A DNA stretch of 64,000 nucleotides from Copromyces sp. CBS 386.78 (taxonomy: Eukaryota; Ascomycota; Sordariomycetes; Sordariales; Sordariaceae), in contig MU839113.1 in the NCBI GenBank assembly GCA_030685235.1, positions 337,098 through 401,097 of the forward strand, in the 5' to 3' direction. The position numbers and the translations under genes were made by a program. Under the pieces are notes generated by a model. That model ran no database searches, had not been told where the DNA came from, and saw only the letters and a program-made list of their open reading frames with translations. Below, one piece after another: positions 36,270 to 46,414 of the stretch (positions within the stretch are counted from its first letter, which is position 1; each line of letters begins with the position of its first letter).

Positions 36270-37095
36270 ATGGCGCCCGTAACCGCCAACCACCAAGAGG
36301 CGCAGGGTGCGTCTCTCCCCTTCCGCTTCCTCCCTCCCACCCAGAACATCCTTTGACTAACCCTTCACTCGCCTCACAGAGTCCGTCAAAAACGTAATCC
36401 AAGACCTCCTTAACCTCATGGTCCAAGTCTCCCAATACGACACCAACCCTTCCTCCAGCAGCAACAACAACACACCCACGAACCGAGCCAGCGGCGGCGG
36501 CGGTGGCCACCCCCCATCCTCGCGCGACGTAATCACCCAATCCCTCCAAACCCTCGACGCCTCGTTGCTATCCGTCTACCGCACCGCGACCCTTCTCCCT
36601 TCCTCCCCCTCCTCCCCGGGCCATTCTTCTTTCTCTTCGGGTCACGGCCAAGGGGGAGGAACCACGGAACTCGAACGCGCCGAAGCCGCTCAATTCGCCT
36701 CCACCTTCGCCAGCACGCACAACCCTTACGCGCCCCATCTACACCAGCCGGGCCCCCAGAACCCAGGCATTCCCATACCCTTGATCACGTACGTCGAGAA
36801 CGGACGGAACCCGGACGTGTACACGCGCGAGTTCATCGAGCTGGTGCGTAGGAGCAACCAGCTGATGCGGGGCAAGATGCACGCCTTTCGGGATTTCCGG
36901 GACGTTTTGGCGGGCGAGATGGAGGCCGCTTTGCCTGAGCTGAGGGAGGATGTGAGGAGGGTGGTGGAGGCCACGGGCGGCCCCGGGCCGGCGGAGGGGA
37001 GTGAGGAGAAGGCGAAGGAAGGGGTGGTGGCTAGTATGGCTGCTGGAGGGGATGGTCAGGGACAAGGTGGGCAGGGACAAGGCGGGCAGCAGTAG
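36270..37095 (+). CDS. med10: Mediator complex subunit 10 (Nut2)
   Basis: Exons 36270-36306 and 36380-37095 give 250 aa. MED10 is a middle-module subunit of Mediator, bridging activators and RNA polymerase II. The family core begins at the splice join (ESVKNVIQDLLNLMVQVSQY) and continues after a Ser/Asn/Gly-rich insert with VITQSLQTLDASLLSVYRTA, then IPIPLITYVENGRNPDVYTREFIELV and HAFRDFRDVLAGEM, the characteristic MED10 blocks. It is longer than yeast Nut2 because of two low-complexity inserts and a GQGQGGQ-type tail. Start context CACAATGGC. Confidence 0.93.
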
Positions 37096-37782
37096 GAGCG
37101 TGAATCGTCGCTGGATGCTCATGCTCCCGCTCCCAGAAACATGGGATTCAAGAGAGCGAGGTGCGGAGGATGTGGCCGGAAAATTGGGAGAGACGGTTCT
37201 CACCACTGCGAGGAGAGGCCGAGTGTGGCCGGGATCGATAGCCGCAGTTCTTCCCTTTCTGAGTGCTGAAATGGGCCTCGTGGATACATGTGAGGGCTCG
37301 CATGGATGGTTGGTTTTGTTGGGTACGGCGTTCAAGAAACAAAGGAACAAAAGGGATCAGGCGTTTTGAGGTGGTTTACTTGAGGCAACGGTGTTATCGT
37401 GTCATGGCGTACGCCTGAGGGGCTTCCACAATGGATCATACAGGAGGAATAGCAGTATGGATTTTAAGTGGGACGAAGGGAATACAAATACTTTGCAACC
37501 GGCCATCACTGATGCTAAAGTCAAAAGCGAAATAAGTGAATATCTTCCGAACCAGAAATCACATTAGCAGCTGGTAGAAGTCAACAAAAGAGCCAACCGT
37601 CCAGCTTCTCATTCATTCCCCCAACCGCCCACCCCATCTTCTTTTCTAACATCCAAAGGATTCCAATACCAAGAAGAAAAAAAAAGGAAAAGAAAGTACA
37701 AAGACCAACAGCCCAGCCCAAACAGCCATGCATACTCGCAAGGAGCGGGGTACGCTAAAAGATGAGAAAAAAAGAAAATTGC
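37096..37782. other. Intergenic between MED10 and tRNA-Ala
   Basis: 687 bp. A frame at 37001-37369 overlaps MED10 out of frame and is discarded. No other feature was recognised. Confidence 0.5.
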
Positions 37783-37787
37783 AAAAA
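37783..37787 (-). terminator. RNA polymerase III terminator of tRNA-Ala
   Basis: A run of five T on the minus strand, 5 nt past the 3' end of the tRNA gene. Confidence 0.75.
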
Positions 37788-37791
37788 GAAG

Positions 37792-37876
37792 TGGACGAGC
37801 TGGGAATCGAACCCAGGACCTTTCGCATGCGGTGAAACATGCTAAGCGAACGCTCTACCAACTGAGCCACACGCCC
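37792..37876 (-). tRNA. tRNA-Ala (AGC), with 12 nt intron
   Basis: An 85 bp cloverleaf on the minus strand. Acceptor GGGCGTG pairs with CTCGTCC, including the G3:U70 wobble that identifies alanine tRNAs, with a U6:U67 mismatch as in other fungal tRNA-Ala. T arm CTGGG-TTCGAAT-CCCAG. The anticodon loop is TTAGCAT with anticodon AGC at 37841-37843. A 12 nt intron (37828-37839) interrupts the loop after position 37, the standard eukaryotic place. The mature form is 73 nt, CCA not encoded. Internal box A and box B are intact. Confidence 0.95.
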
Positions 37877-38445
37877 TTACTTTACTGTATTGATGACAAC
37901 TGGAACAAGTCTTGGGTTCAAGTAAGGAAGCATCGAAGCTTTCCTGCGTGGGAGCAGGACTTGACGAATGATAAGAGGACTGCTACCACTGAGGACATTA
38001 CTATACTCGAATTCTTGTGCGTGTTGCAAATATATAGGTTCCTATTTGGCTTGTTTCTTACCGGATGATGAAGGGTGTATTAGATTGTGGGGAACGCATG
38101 TAAATTAATAATGCTATCTATAGAACAGGTAGTAGAAAACAAATTGGGGACATGGAGATAGTGTGTATGTATGTATGTATGTATGTATGGCATTACTACT
38201 AGACAAGATAGGCAGATAGATAGATAGACAGATAGATAGACAGACGGATAGACGTGTAGGTCGTGGAAGAGAGGAAAAAAAGAAACTACTCCGGAAAAAT
38301 GTATAAATTAGTAGTACTACAATTTATAAAAACTACTGATATCAATACTCCAATTGATACTTCCTCTTCTAGACTACTGAGCAAAGCTACTTTCCTAGCC
38401 TGCTTACAATACATGCCTTCACCAAGTAGGTGCCTACCTAGTCTC
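37877..38445. repeat. Intergenic with tetranucleotide microsatellites
   Basis: 569 bp between the tRNA and the minus-strand LIM-like gene. It holds a TATG/GTAT run (about 38164-38189) and a degenerate GATA/GACA run (about 38207-38250). These are simple-sequence repeats and no gene is seen. Confidence 0.75.
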
Positions 38446-41400
38446 CTACTGCCGCCCAAACAACCTCTTCAACTCAGCATGCACACTCCTCCGTTTTGAC
38501 AGCGTCTTCACAGGACCTCCTCCTCCTCCTCCTCCTCCTCCTCCTCCTCCTCCCCCCGCCGTCGTTGCCCCCATAGACATCGTAACAGGAGTACTTGTCC
38601 CACTCATAGTATTATTTCCTGTACTCGCCGTCCGAGTCCGCGTCCAAGCTGATCTGAAACTTGAACCTACACCTCCTCCTTTTTCCTCCCCGGTTCCAGT
38701 TCCAGACCCAGTTCCCTGGGTGCCAGGGGACGATTCCGACGACGACGGAGGGCCCGCCCAGGTTGATAAAGACGGGGTAGAGGGTGTATGTCCTTCTGTA
38801 GTGGAAGCAGACGTTACTACTGACCCAAGTGTTGGGCCGCCCTTGATGCTGGGCCTTTTCACGAATCTTCCGTGTACGGTAAAGTTTCGTGGCATCGGGG
38901 CAGTGAGACCGCTGGGATTGTCAGGACCATTAGGTGGACTGTTTGGTTCGGTTCTGAATGGTAGAGCTCTCGACGGTAGAGTGGGTGACTGAGGCTGAGA
39001 TACGAAATTGTGACTTTGCCCTCGGCCCTGATCATGAGCTCCTTCCCGACGGACAGAGTGGGATATCGATCGGCGAATGGTCATCTGTCCATGTGCATTT
39101 AGATACGGTTCTGGTTGAGACGACTGGCTCGCCCCCACACCCTCATCATGCGCCCCTTCCCTCCGTATAGAATTCGACACCGACCTCCTTATTGAAGTCC
39201 TCTGTCCCTCTGCCCCTGAGTACGAGGACTGCAAGAAAGACAAAGAGGCCGGTGGCTGAGAACTCGAATACCCCTGAAACCTCTCTTTTACATCCCTCTC
39301 AGTCTCTCCCGACGTCGACGGAGATGTGTTATTACTGAGTTGAAGTTGACCCTCCCACCCCCTCGTAATCGTGCTCACCCCAGGTCCAAGTCCATGTCCA
39401 CCCGCCCTGATCGAGCTGCGGACATGGACCGCCGACCTCGCCCCCATGCCCTGTGCCGCCGGGGAGGAAGAAGAAAAAGAAGAAAGGAAACTACTGGAAT
39501 TACTTGTCGACGCTTTGACGGGTTGGTATCGATCTAGATACTCGGAGCTTGTTGATACCACCGGTATTGGCACAGTCGCCCTGTTCATGGATGATTGTCC
39601 TGCTTGCCCTCTTCTAAGAATCTGGATTGGTTTCGGCAGATTGGCTGCTCCGAGCTCATGGGTCTGAGCTCTTTGCGCTCGTGTTGCTAGGTTGTACTGC
39701 TGTAGATGAGGAGAAGAAGAGGAAAGACTTGTGTTGGAGCGGGTGGGAGTTAGTGGGCGGTAGGGTTGTTGAAGGACGCGTAAGAGAGGAAGTGGTTGGT
39801 TTACGGGCGTGTGGCGCTGGTCTTTGCTGGAGATGCCTCTTTCAAAGATGGTGGCTACGCTTCGGACGGAGGAGGGACGGGAGGAAAACTCGGGCTGTGT
39901 GGCGGTAGGCGGGTTTGAGGAGACATTGGAGTCCGTTGAGAGCCAAGAGTCTCTGGTTAAGTCTTTGGCCGAGACCTTGGCTGTCTCCTTGGTATGGTTG
40001 GAGGACATGGAGGGGACGATGAGTGGTTGTTCGCTCACGAAGGAAGTTCCGGTACGAAGATTGGGGGTTCGTCGGCCAAGCACTGACGAGGGCCTGGATA
40101 TAGCGTCGATAGACGGCGCTGGGCTTCTTGCTCGGGGTGAGATTGCGCCGGATCTTCGACGGGTTGACGCAGCGCGAGAAGCTGTGGGCTGAGGTGGTGT
40201 TTGGATAACCGTAGCGGTAGACGAAGTCTCGGATAGTCCTTCACTAATGGATTGCGGCGTCGAGATTGTGCTTGTGTGGTCGGTCGTTTGTTCTCTGGGC
40301 TTATCATGACTCGAGTTGACAGCTAATGCAGATTCGGTCCTGCGTTCGAGATGCTCCCGTGCTCCCGATTGCATCCACTCGGGTATGGACTTCATCAAGC
40401 TCGGTCTGAACGCCTCTCGACCGACTGGATCAAATATGTTGACGTGAATAGTCTCGGGTTTGACTGAATCGGAGCTTGAAGCCATCTGGTCACTGGCCAA
40501 AGACCGATCATCCACCGCCCCCCTCCTCAACGACAATAAACCACCCTTAGCGCCACCCCCAGTCTTCTCCTTCTCCCTCTCCTTCTCCCCCTCCCTCATC
40601 TCCCACCTCCGTCTCGTCAACCCTCCATCCACTCTATCAATTCTCTCCAACCCCTTCATCACCATCACTTTCTCCAAATCCTTCTTCTCCCCGTCCTCAT
40701 CCCCACCAAGCCTCTCCTTTCCTTCAACCTCAACCTCGACCAAACATGCCTTACAGAGCGGCACCTGATCAATCTCCCTCCCTCTCTTTTTACCCAACAT
40801 CTCTCTCTCATTTCTCCCCTCACTCTCCTTGTCCCCCTCTCTAACCCTCCCCATCTCCCTTCCTCCGTTTTCATTATTTTCATCTTTCGCATCCCCCAAA
40901 ACCTCCCCCACCCCCACCGGTCTCACAACCCTCTTACTCCCGCACAACAAACACCCATAACAAGCTCTATGCCAGAAACACCAGCCCAAGCTCACGCACT
41001 CCTCTCCGCGGAAGACCACTTCGCCGCACACCCAGTAGATGGACAGGTCAATTATGGCGCGGTAGCAGGGAGGACAGGCTGGTCTTGGTGGTGGTCGTGT
41101 TCGTGTTCGCTTGTATGACCCTTTCCCGATGCTGCGGTGGAAAATGTGGCGCTGGGAGGCAGGGTAGGGGTGCCAGCAGAAGGTGCAGGTGAATGATTGT
41201 TGTTGTTCTTGTTCTTGGCTGCCGGTGGTGGTGGTCGTCGTCGTAATTTTGGTGGTGGTGGTGGTGGGGACTGGGTTGAGGATGCCATTGCCGCTGGTGT
41301 CAGGTCTTTTTGATCTTGATTTTGATTTGGAAGTGGAAGACTTACGGGGAGTGTGAACAGCGCAGTCGTTGGATGAGAATGAGGTGCGGTTGCTGAAGGA

Positions 41401-41535
41401 GAAGGAAGAGGAGCGAGAAGGAGGTTTTGGTGGGTTTGCGTCTTGGTTTCTTCTGCTCGAGGATGGCCTTTGTTGGATGTTCAGCGGCTGGCGCGGAGGA
41501 GGTTGTTGTGGTTCAGAATTGGGTAGGGAGGACAT
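38446..41535 (-). CDS. Ser-rich protein with degenerate LIM-like zinc-binding region
   Basis: Single exon, 1029 aa, ATG at 41535. Residues 1-110 are Ser/Pro/Thr-rich. Cys pairs occur at 117/120 and 154/157. Then W185-C186..H189-x2-C192-x2-C195-x2-C198 reproduces the central H-x2-C-x2-C-x2-C block of a LIM domain, and a later CKAC pair follows after a long charged insert. This looks like an expanded, atypical LIM domain; zinc binding is plausible but unproven. About 340-960 is disordered with RRSxSxSxRREGAHD-type repeats. Near the C-terminus a poly-Gly run is coded by a TCC/GGA microsatellite (about 38515-38555), followed by a basic end (KRRSVHAELKRLFGRQ). Partner and pathway unknown. Confidence 0.7.
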   Translation of the reverse strand: MSSLPNSEPQQPPPRQPLNIQQRPSSSRRNQDANPPKPPSRSSSFSFSNRTSFSSNDCAVHTPRKSSTSKSKSRSKRPDTSGNGILNPVPTTTTTKITTTTTTTGSQEQEQQQSFTCTFCWHPYPASQRHIFHRSIGKGSYKRTRTRPPPRPACPPCYRAIIDLSIYWVCGEVVFRGEECVSLGWCFWHRACYGCLLCGSKRVVRPVGVGEVLGDAKDENNENGGREMGRVREGDKESEGRNEREMLGKKRGREIDQVPLCKACLVEVEVEGKERLGGDEDGEKKDLEKVMVMKGLERIDRVDGGLTRRRWEMREGEKEREKEKTGGGAKGGLLSLRRGAVDDRSLASDQMASSSDSVKPETIHVNIFDPVGREAFRPSLMKSIPEWMQSGAREHLERRTESALAVNSSHDKPREQTTDHTSTISTPQSISEGLSETSSTATVIQTPPQPTASRAASTRRRSGAISPRARSPAPSIDAISRPSSVLGRRTPNLRTGTSFVSEQPLIVPSMSSNHTKETAKVSAKDLTRDSWLSTDSNVSSNPPTATQPEFSSRPSSVRSVATIFERGISSKDQRHTPVNQPLPLLRVLQQPYRPLTPTRSNTSLSSSSPHLQQYNLATRAQRAQTHELGAANLPKPIQILRRGQAGQSSMNRATVPIPVVSTSSEYLDRYQPVKASTSNSSSFLSSFSSSSPAAQGMGARSAVHVRSSIRAGGHGLGPGVSTITRGWEGQLQLSNNTSPSTSGETERDVKERFQGYSSSQPPASLSFLQSSYSGAEGQRTSIRRSVSNSIRREGAHDEGVGASQSSQPEPYLNAHGQMTIRRSISHSVRREGAHDQGRGQSHNFVSQPQSPTLPSRALPFRTEPNSPPNGPDNPSGLTAPMPRNFTVHGRFVKRPSIKGGPTLGSVVTSASTTEGHTPSTPSLSTWAGPPSSSESSPGTQGTGSGTGTGEEKGGGVGSSFRSAWTRTRTASTGNNTMSGTSTPVTMSMGATTAGGGGGGGGGGGGGGPVKTLSKRRSVHAELKRLFGRQ
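38515..38555. repeat. CCT/AGG trinucleotide microsatellite within coding sequence
   Basis: About 13 copies of CCT, coding a polyglycine run on the minus strand in the LIM-like protein gene. Its length is likely variable between strains. Confidence 0.85.
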
Positions 41536-42539
41536 GATGTGTGAAGTTGAGTTTTGGACATGTTAGTTGTAGTTGATTGAATAGGCTATTGGTAAGCGAG
41601 TGTCAGAGGCAGAATAAACAATATGTGATAAGTGAAGATGGAGTTCACACCGCATGCCATAAGATGTGTTGGTGGGTAGATGCTCTAGAAACGAGTGTCT
41701 GTTGGGCGTACATCAAGGTGAGTAGAGCTATGTATGCTGAACTCTCTTCCGCACGGATTTGTGTTAGTTAATGCTTGGTAATATTGAAGCTGATAAGTTG
41801 GAAAAGACAGACGGAAACAGATGATACTCTGCCGGGCTTCCCATCGAGAATAGCGCCTGGCACGGGGGGTATGTTCGGCTTAAGCGTTCCAAGTCAGCCC
41901 GCATTTCATAATAAAAATTATCGGGGAGGTTACTACTGACCGACGACATCAACATTGGCAAGAGCCCTCGACCGATCGAATCACACACCGTGAACAAACA
42001 TGACGAGGGAAGAACCATCCAAGTGAAATGGAAAGTACAGTATCTTCAACTTGCTAAAGTGATCGTAAAGCCAAACCTATATCCGCACTCCAGCGATACC
42101 AGCGAGCAAAAGCCATGCAAGGACACTGCCGGCATTAATATCAGTCCTCCTCCTATTTGTAACCATGTCCATATACGCATTAACTCCATCACCAGCCAAC
42201 GCCCTTTCTAGCCCTACAACGACAGATCGAGGAATGTGAAGAATAATAACAGCTCCACGCCTAACCGAACAGATACATAACACAGCCATGCGGACCCTCC
42301 TCTTGAAGTGCCCCGAGGCAACTAGAAGCCAAAAAGGGGCAAGATCCATAAGTACAAATAAAATCGATACCGACTGCCAACCGTACCTCTACATAAAAAC
42401 ACAAGAGAGTATCGAAGGATAGGTGACAATATCAGTCGTAGAACTGGCAGTTAGTTTACCGTGACAGGCAGTGCCGCAGCCAAATTGAGGCAACGAAAGT
42501 TAAGCCTCTCGAGATCAAAGTTCAACTGCGGTGGGCCCC
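41536..42539. other. Intergenic, 5' of the LIM-like gene and 3' of the Ser/Pro/Lys-rich gene
   Basis: 1004 bp of ordinary composition. Frames such as 41764-42018 (minus) and 41990-42211 (plus) overlap and show no features. No gene called. Confidence 0.5.
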
Positions 42540-45017
42540 TTACTTACGGGTCTTTGGCCTGGCGAGCTGGTTCAACCTACTAAGACTGATCTTAGCCGCC
42601 GCCTTCTTGACCGGGCTTTCGTGGGACTCCTTTTCCTTGCCGGCAGCAGTTGCAGAAGCACCCGAAGCGGTTGCCGTCTTCCTGGCTCCAGCAGCAACGC
42701 TGTTCCTTGCACCAGCAGCAAGACTCTTTCTAGCAGCGAGGCTCTTGCGAGGGCTCACAGGAGCAATGCTCTTCCTGCTAGGGTTGCTCTTGACCGGCGC
42801 CGCAGCCGGCTTTTTGGCACCAGCATTGGCTCCAACCAGTCTAGGGGCAAGAAGAGCATCGCCCTCCGGCACCGGCTCCTGCTTTTGTCTCTTGTTGGCG
42901 CGCTCTTCCATCTCCAGTTCCTCTTCGTCGGTGCTGACACGGTTGCGCTTCTTGGTGGCGAGGCCGTGGGGCAGAGCGAGGTAGATGGGCGATGGGTCAG
43001 CTGGAGCTTCATTCTCCTTGTTGTTTGACAACACCACGGGCGACATCTCCTCTTCTGGGTCGGGGAAGCTACCGGGCATGCTAGACTCGGACACAGTCGG
43101 GAGGAGAGACGGGCGAACAGAGCGAATGGTAGATTGCCCTGGGGAGGCGCCGAATGATGGGCGAGACACGCCCTCAAAGTTGAGGGTGCGTTCACTGCGG
43201 AACGAGAAGGAGTCGGAAGCCGACGATGCTTCGACTGTTGTCGAGTCAGCCTTGAACTGCTTTACGGCAGAAGGCTCCTGGACCGAGCGAGCTTCAGTCT
43301 CCTCGGGAAGATCGGGGTAGAGAAGACCGCGGTCGAGCTGTTCCTCACGCAAGATGGCGTCCAAAGAAGGATAATAGACTTCGCCGAGCACCTTGCGGGG
43401 CTGGGACTTGGAAAGAGCCAGCTTGACGGGAGAGGGGGATCTTGGCGCTTGGCCGATGGCGGCGCGCTGCGTCTCCGGGGTGAACGCCACGTGCTTAGCG
43501 AGCCTTGCCCCTGGTGTAGTCAGAGCGTCAGAGGTAGTGGTCTCCCCTGTACGCGACGCAGTCGGGGTCTTGGAGGTGGGTGTTTTGGAACCAAAAGAGG
43601 CGGGCAGAGGAATCTTTGTCTTGATGATGCTAGTAGTCGTGGTGCTCCGCAGAATCGACTTGGCGCTAGCAATTCGGCTCGTGGGAGTCTTGACATCGGC
43701 TCGGGGGGTCTGTTGGGGTGTCTGAGCTTCTTTTTCGTTATTCGTCTCCATCTCGGCGTCGATTTGTTGTTTGGTCTCCTTGCTGGCCTGCTTCTCAGCG
43801 TGCTTTTCCGAAGGCTTCTTAGGTTGCATCTCGGATTGCTTTGCGGAATTCTTGGCAGGTTCTTCCTTAAGAGTGGGAAGCTTGCTCGCAATGGCGGGTC
43901 GAGGCAAGGCACTCTGGATCGATTTGGCTGGGGATTTGAACAACGACTGTCGTACCGGGGTTCTTGCGCCTGTTGACCGAGCAAGAGAAGATCTTGTGGG
44001 GCTCATGATGGATTGGCGGACAGACTTGGGCCGAGGAATCGTCGAAGCAGCCGTAGTAGGAGCAGACTTGGGCTTGGGGATGGAGCTGGCGGCATCGTTG
44101 ATGATAGCACGGCCCTTGGAGACGTCATCTTCCTTATTTTGACGAAGACGCTTCGCAGGCGATCGGCCCTCCTCATCCTCATCCTTGGCCTTGGTAGTAG
44201 TAGTAGAGGAGGTCGGAGTGGGCTCCTTGGAGCGACGGCTGGGGTCGATGTCGTCGAGATTCGCCTTGGACTGAGATCGCTTGACGCCCTTCTTGAGAGG
44301 ATCGGGAACGCGGCCTTTCTGGGCCCTGAGGACGGAAAAGTGATTCTCGATCGAGTCCATCTTCTTGAACTGGGCCATGTGGACTGGGCTGTAGCGACCT
44401 GCTTTGCCGGTAGCCTTTGCGATCTTGCGGTTGGCCTGTTCCTCCCTTTCCTTTTCGGCTTCGCGCTGACGGATCTCGTCCTTGTACTTCTCGGCTTCCT
44501 TGCGGATGTCCTCCATCATGCTCTGGGCTTGGGTACTAAGGACTACGCCGGCTGCCGATTGGGCGACACGGCGGAAGGTGAAGTCGGACTGTGGGACAGA
44601 CACCTTTGTAGGGGTAGACTGGGCGATGGGCGGAAGATGGTCGTCGCGGTTGGTAGTTGGCTTGATGTCAGTGAAGCCCAGGCGCAAGCCGGACGAAGGG
44701 GCATGGGCCATGGTCGGATGGACTTTGCTGGGATGCATCTCGGACATGGGCAGTTTGACGGGCGACGACTTGCCCGGAGTCCTGGGGAGGCGCATTGGTG
44801 ACGAGGCTGCGGCGCGGCTCTTGCGCCGTTGAGGCGCGGGGAGGGTTTCTGGTTCGGCACCACTCTGGGTTTCGGAGACGGGGTGAAGGGTAGACTTGAC
44901 GGGAGACTCTGGCGCCTGGGATCGGAGAGGCAAGGTTAGCACACGCACGGAGGGTGTTGGAGACGGCGATGGCGATGGCGACGGTGTCGGAAGAGATGGT
45001 GGTCGTAATAGCGGCAT
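42540..45017 (-). CDS. Basic Ser/Pro/Lys-rich protein, probably disordered with a charged helix
   Basis: Single exon, 825 aa. The frame is open to 45086, but only from a TTG, so the ATG at 45017 (GCTACCATGCCG) is chosen. A Pro/Ser-rich start is followed by SPMRLPRTPGKSSPVKLP-type repeats and a long charged helix around EDIRKEAEKYKDEIRQREAEKEREE (about 175-215). Further SP/TP motifs, a KHVAFTPETQRA block and an acidic segment follow. The C-terminus is strongly basic with repeated ARKSLAAG/ARNSVAAG units and an end reading ISLSRLNQLARPKTRK. Many SP/TP sites suggest cell-cycle kinase regulation, and the composition fits a chromatin- or spindle-associated protein, but I recognise no family. Function unknown. 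Confidence 0.75.
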   Translation of the reverse strand: MPLLRPPSLPTPSPSPSPSPTPSVRVLTLPLRSQAPESPVKSTLHPVSETQSGAEPETLPAPQRRKSRAAASSPMRLPRTPGKSSPVKLPMSEMHPSKVHPTMAHAPSSGLRLGFTDIKPTTNRDDHLPPIAQSTPTKVSVPQSDFTFRRVAQSAAGVVLSTQAQSMMEDIRKEAEKYKDEIRQREAEKEREEQANRKIAKATGKAGRYSPVHMAQFKKMDSIENHFSVLRAQKGRVPDPLKKGVKRSQSKANLDDIDPSRRSKEPTPTSSTTTTKAKDEDEEGRSPAKRLRQNKEDDVSKGRAIINDAASSIPKPKSAPTTAASTIPRPKSVRQSIMSPTRSSLARSTGARTPVRQSLFKSPAKSIQSALPRPAIASKLPTLKEEPAKNSAKQSEMQPKKPSEKHAEKQASKETKQQIDAEMETNNEKEAQTPQQTPRADVKTPTSRIASAKSILRSTTTTSIIKTKIPLPASFGSKTPTSKTPTASRTGETTTSDALTTPGARLAKHVAFTPETQRAAIGQAPRSPSPVKLALSKSQPRKVLGEVYYPSLDAILREEQLDRGLLYPDLPEETEARSVQEPSAVKQFKADSTTVEASSASDSFSFRSERTLNFEGVSRPSFGASPGQSTIRSVRPSLLPTVSESSMPGSFPDPEEEMSPVVLSNNKENEAPADPSPIYLALPHGLATKKRNRVSTDEEELEMEERANKRQKQEPVPEGDALLAPRLVGANAGAKKPAAAPVKSNPSRKSIAPVSPRKSLAARKSLAAGARNSVAAGARKTATASGASATAAGKEKESHESPVKKAAAKISLSRLNQLARPKTRK

Positions 45018-46414
45018 GGTAGCAATAGCGCGGGCAAAGAGGTGGGTAGTGTTCGCTGCTTTGTTTGATGTTTGTTTACCCGACAATTGGGGGAGCTCGT
45101 ACCTGGGACAGGCTTGCCAATCGTGCAGAACGGCGCGTCATGGTCTCTGTAAAAGATGGTGACAATGATGGTCAATGCCGAGATTCGCGACGATTGTCGA
45201 AGTGGCTTGTTTCTATTTTTTGTGCGTGGTGTGATTTCGGTTGGAAGGCGGATGGAATGCGCAAGGCTTCGTGGATGGGCGACGATGGGGAATGGAAAAT
45301 GCGAAGAAGGCTAAGAGAGATTGAGGAGTGTAGGGGTCGAAATGATGTCAGTCGCAGATCACAGAAGGGCGGCAAGAAAAGAGGATGTGGATGGAGGAAG
45401 TCGAGAGGCAAGCGAAAGCAGGGCAGCGATCCAGCGTGGCGGGTGGAGCGACGGATCGTTGTTGACGGGACACAGACAGCACTCACTCACTGCAGTCAGT
45501 GTAAACAAACCACGGCACCGTGGTTGCACAGTGGAACTTGATCGAAGCACTGTAGGTAGTCTAGTATCACTCCAACGCAACCTGGAACTTGATCCATTTT
45601 CGAGCTCATCTCATTCCTATCTTCATCACTTCTTCACTGACCTGAAAAATCCTTCTTCTCAAATCCGATTTTCTCTCTTCAGCTCAACCTCAACCGAACC
45701 TTTCGTCATCTGCTGTCGATGCTGTGCCTGTCATCCAAAGAATTTCGACAACAACCCAAGTGGCAAGCCGGAATTCTGCGGTCCCGCCCCTTCTCATTCC
45801 ATGCATGTGTCTTGAAGGCTTCACTTCTCCTTCTTCTTTTCCTCATCATGCCGTCAACCTCATTTTACCGCCAAAGAGATACTGCACGTTCGACAACCCT
45901 TCAGACTTTGCACTACACACTTTAGCACATGCAATGCTATAACAGGCCTTTGGTGAAGGAGGATGCTAGACGGATGTGATCAGCAACAACCTCACAACCC
46001 GCGCCAGCATCAGATATGCCATACGTGCCAGCGTGGGTTACATTGATCTTCAATGATTGAAGATCTGTCGGGTCGTCCTCTCAGTCAGTGTCGGCAGTGT
46101 TGCAATTTTGGGGTGATTTATCACACGCGGGCTCGGTTGCTGAAAGGTATCAGTTATGACAGCCACTTCGTCGACGTTCTCGTCCTGGTTGCGCCGTCAC
46201 TCTGTCCAGTTCTAACAAGGTTAATCCAAGTCGAAACACTCGGAGTGGAAAGTCAACCAGTATGTTTTGACATGGCTAGAGCGCTCAGACTCTCCAGAGC
46301 TATAAAAGCGAGTATCATCCTCACCAGACTCGTACCCGTCCCAACATCCCGCGAGCCATCCAGTACGCCACACACTTTTCATCACGCTCCCATGGTTTGG
46401 TTCCGGAAAGTGCC
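45018..46414. other. Intergenic, 5' of the Ser/Pro/Lys-rich gene
   Basis: 1397 bp with several overlapping chance frames (for example 45321-45815). No domain, RNA gene or repeat recognised. Confidence 0.45.

Noticed and set aside
37646..37870. Minus-strand 74-codon frame
   Set aside because: It is the tRNA-Ala gene read as protein.
45018..45086. N-terminal extension of the Ser/Pro/Lys-rich protein
   Set aside because: It starts with TTG. The first ATG in good context is 45017.
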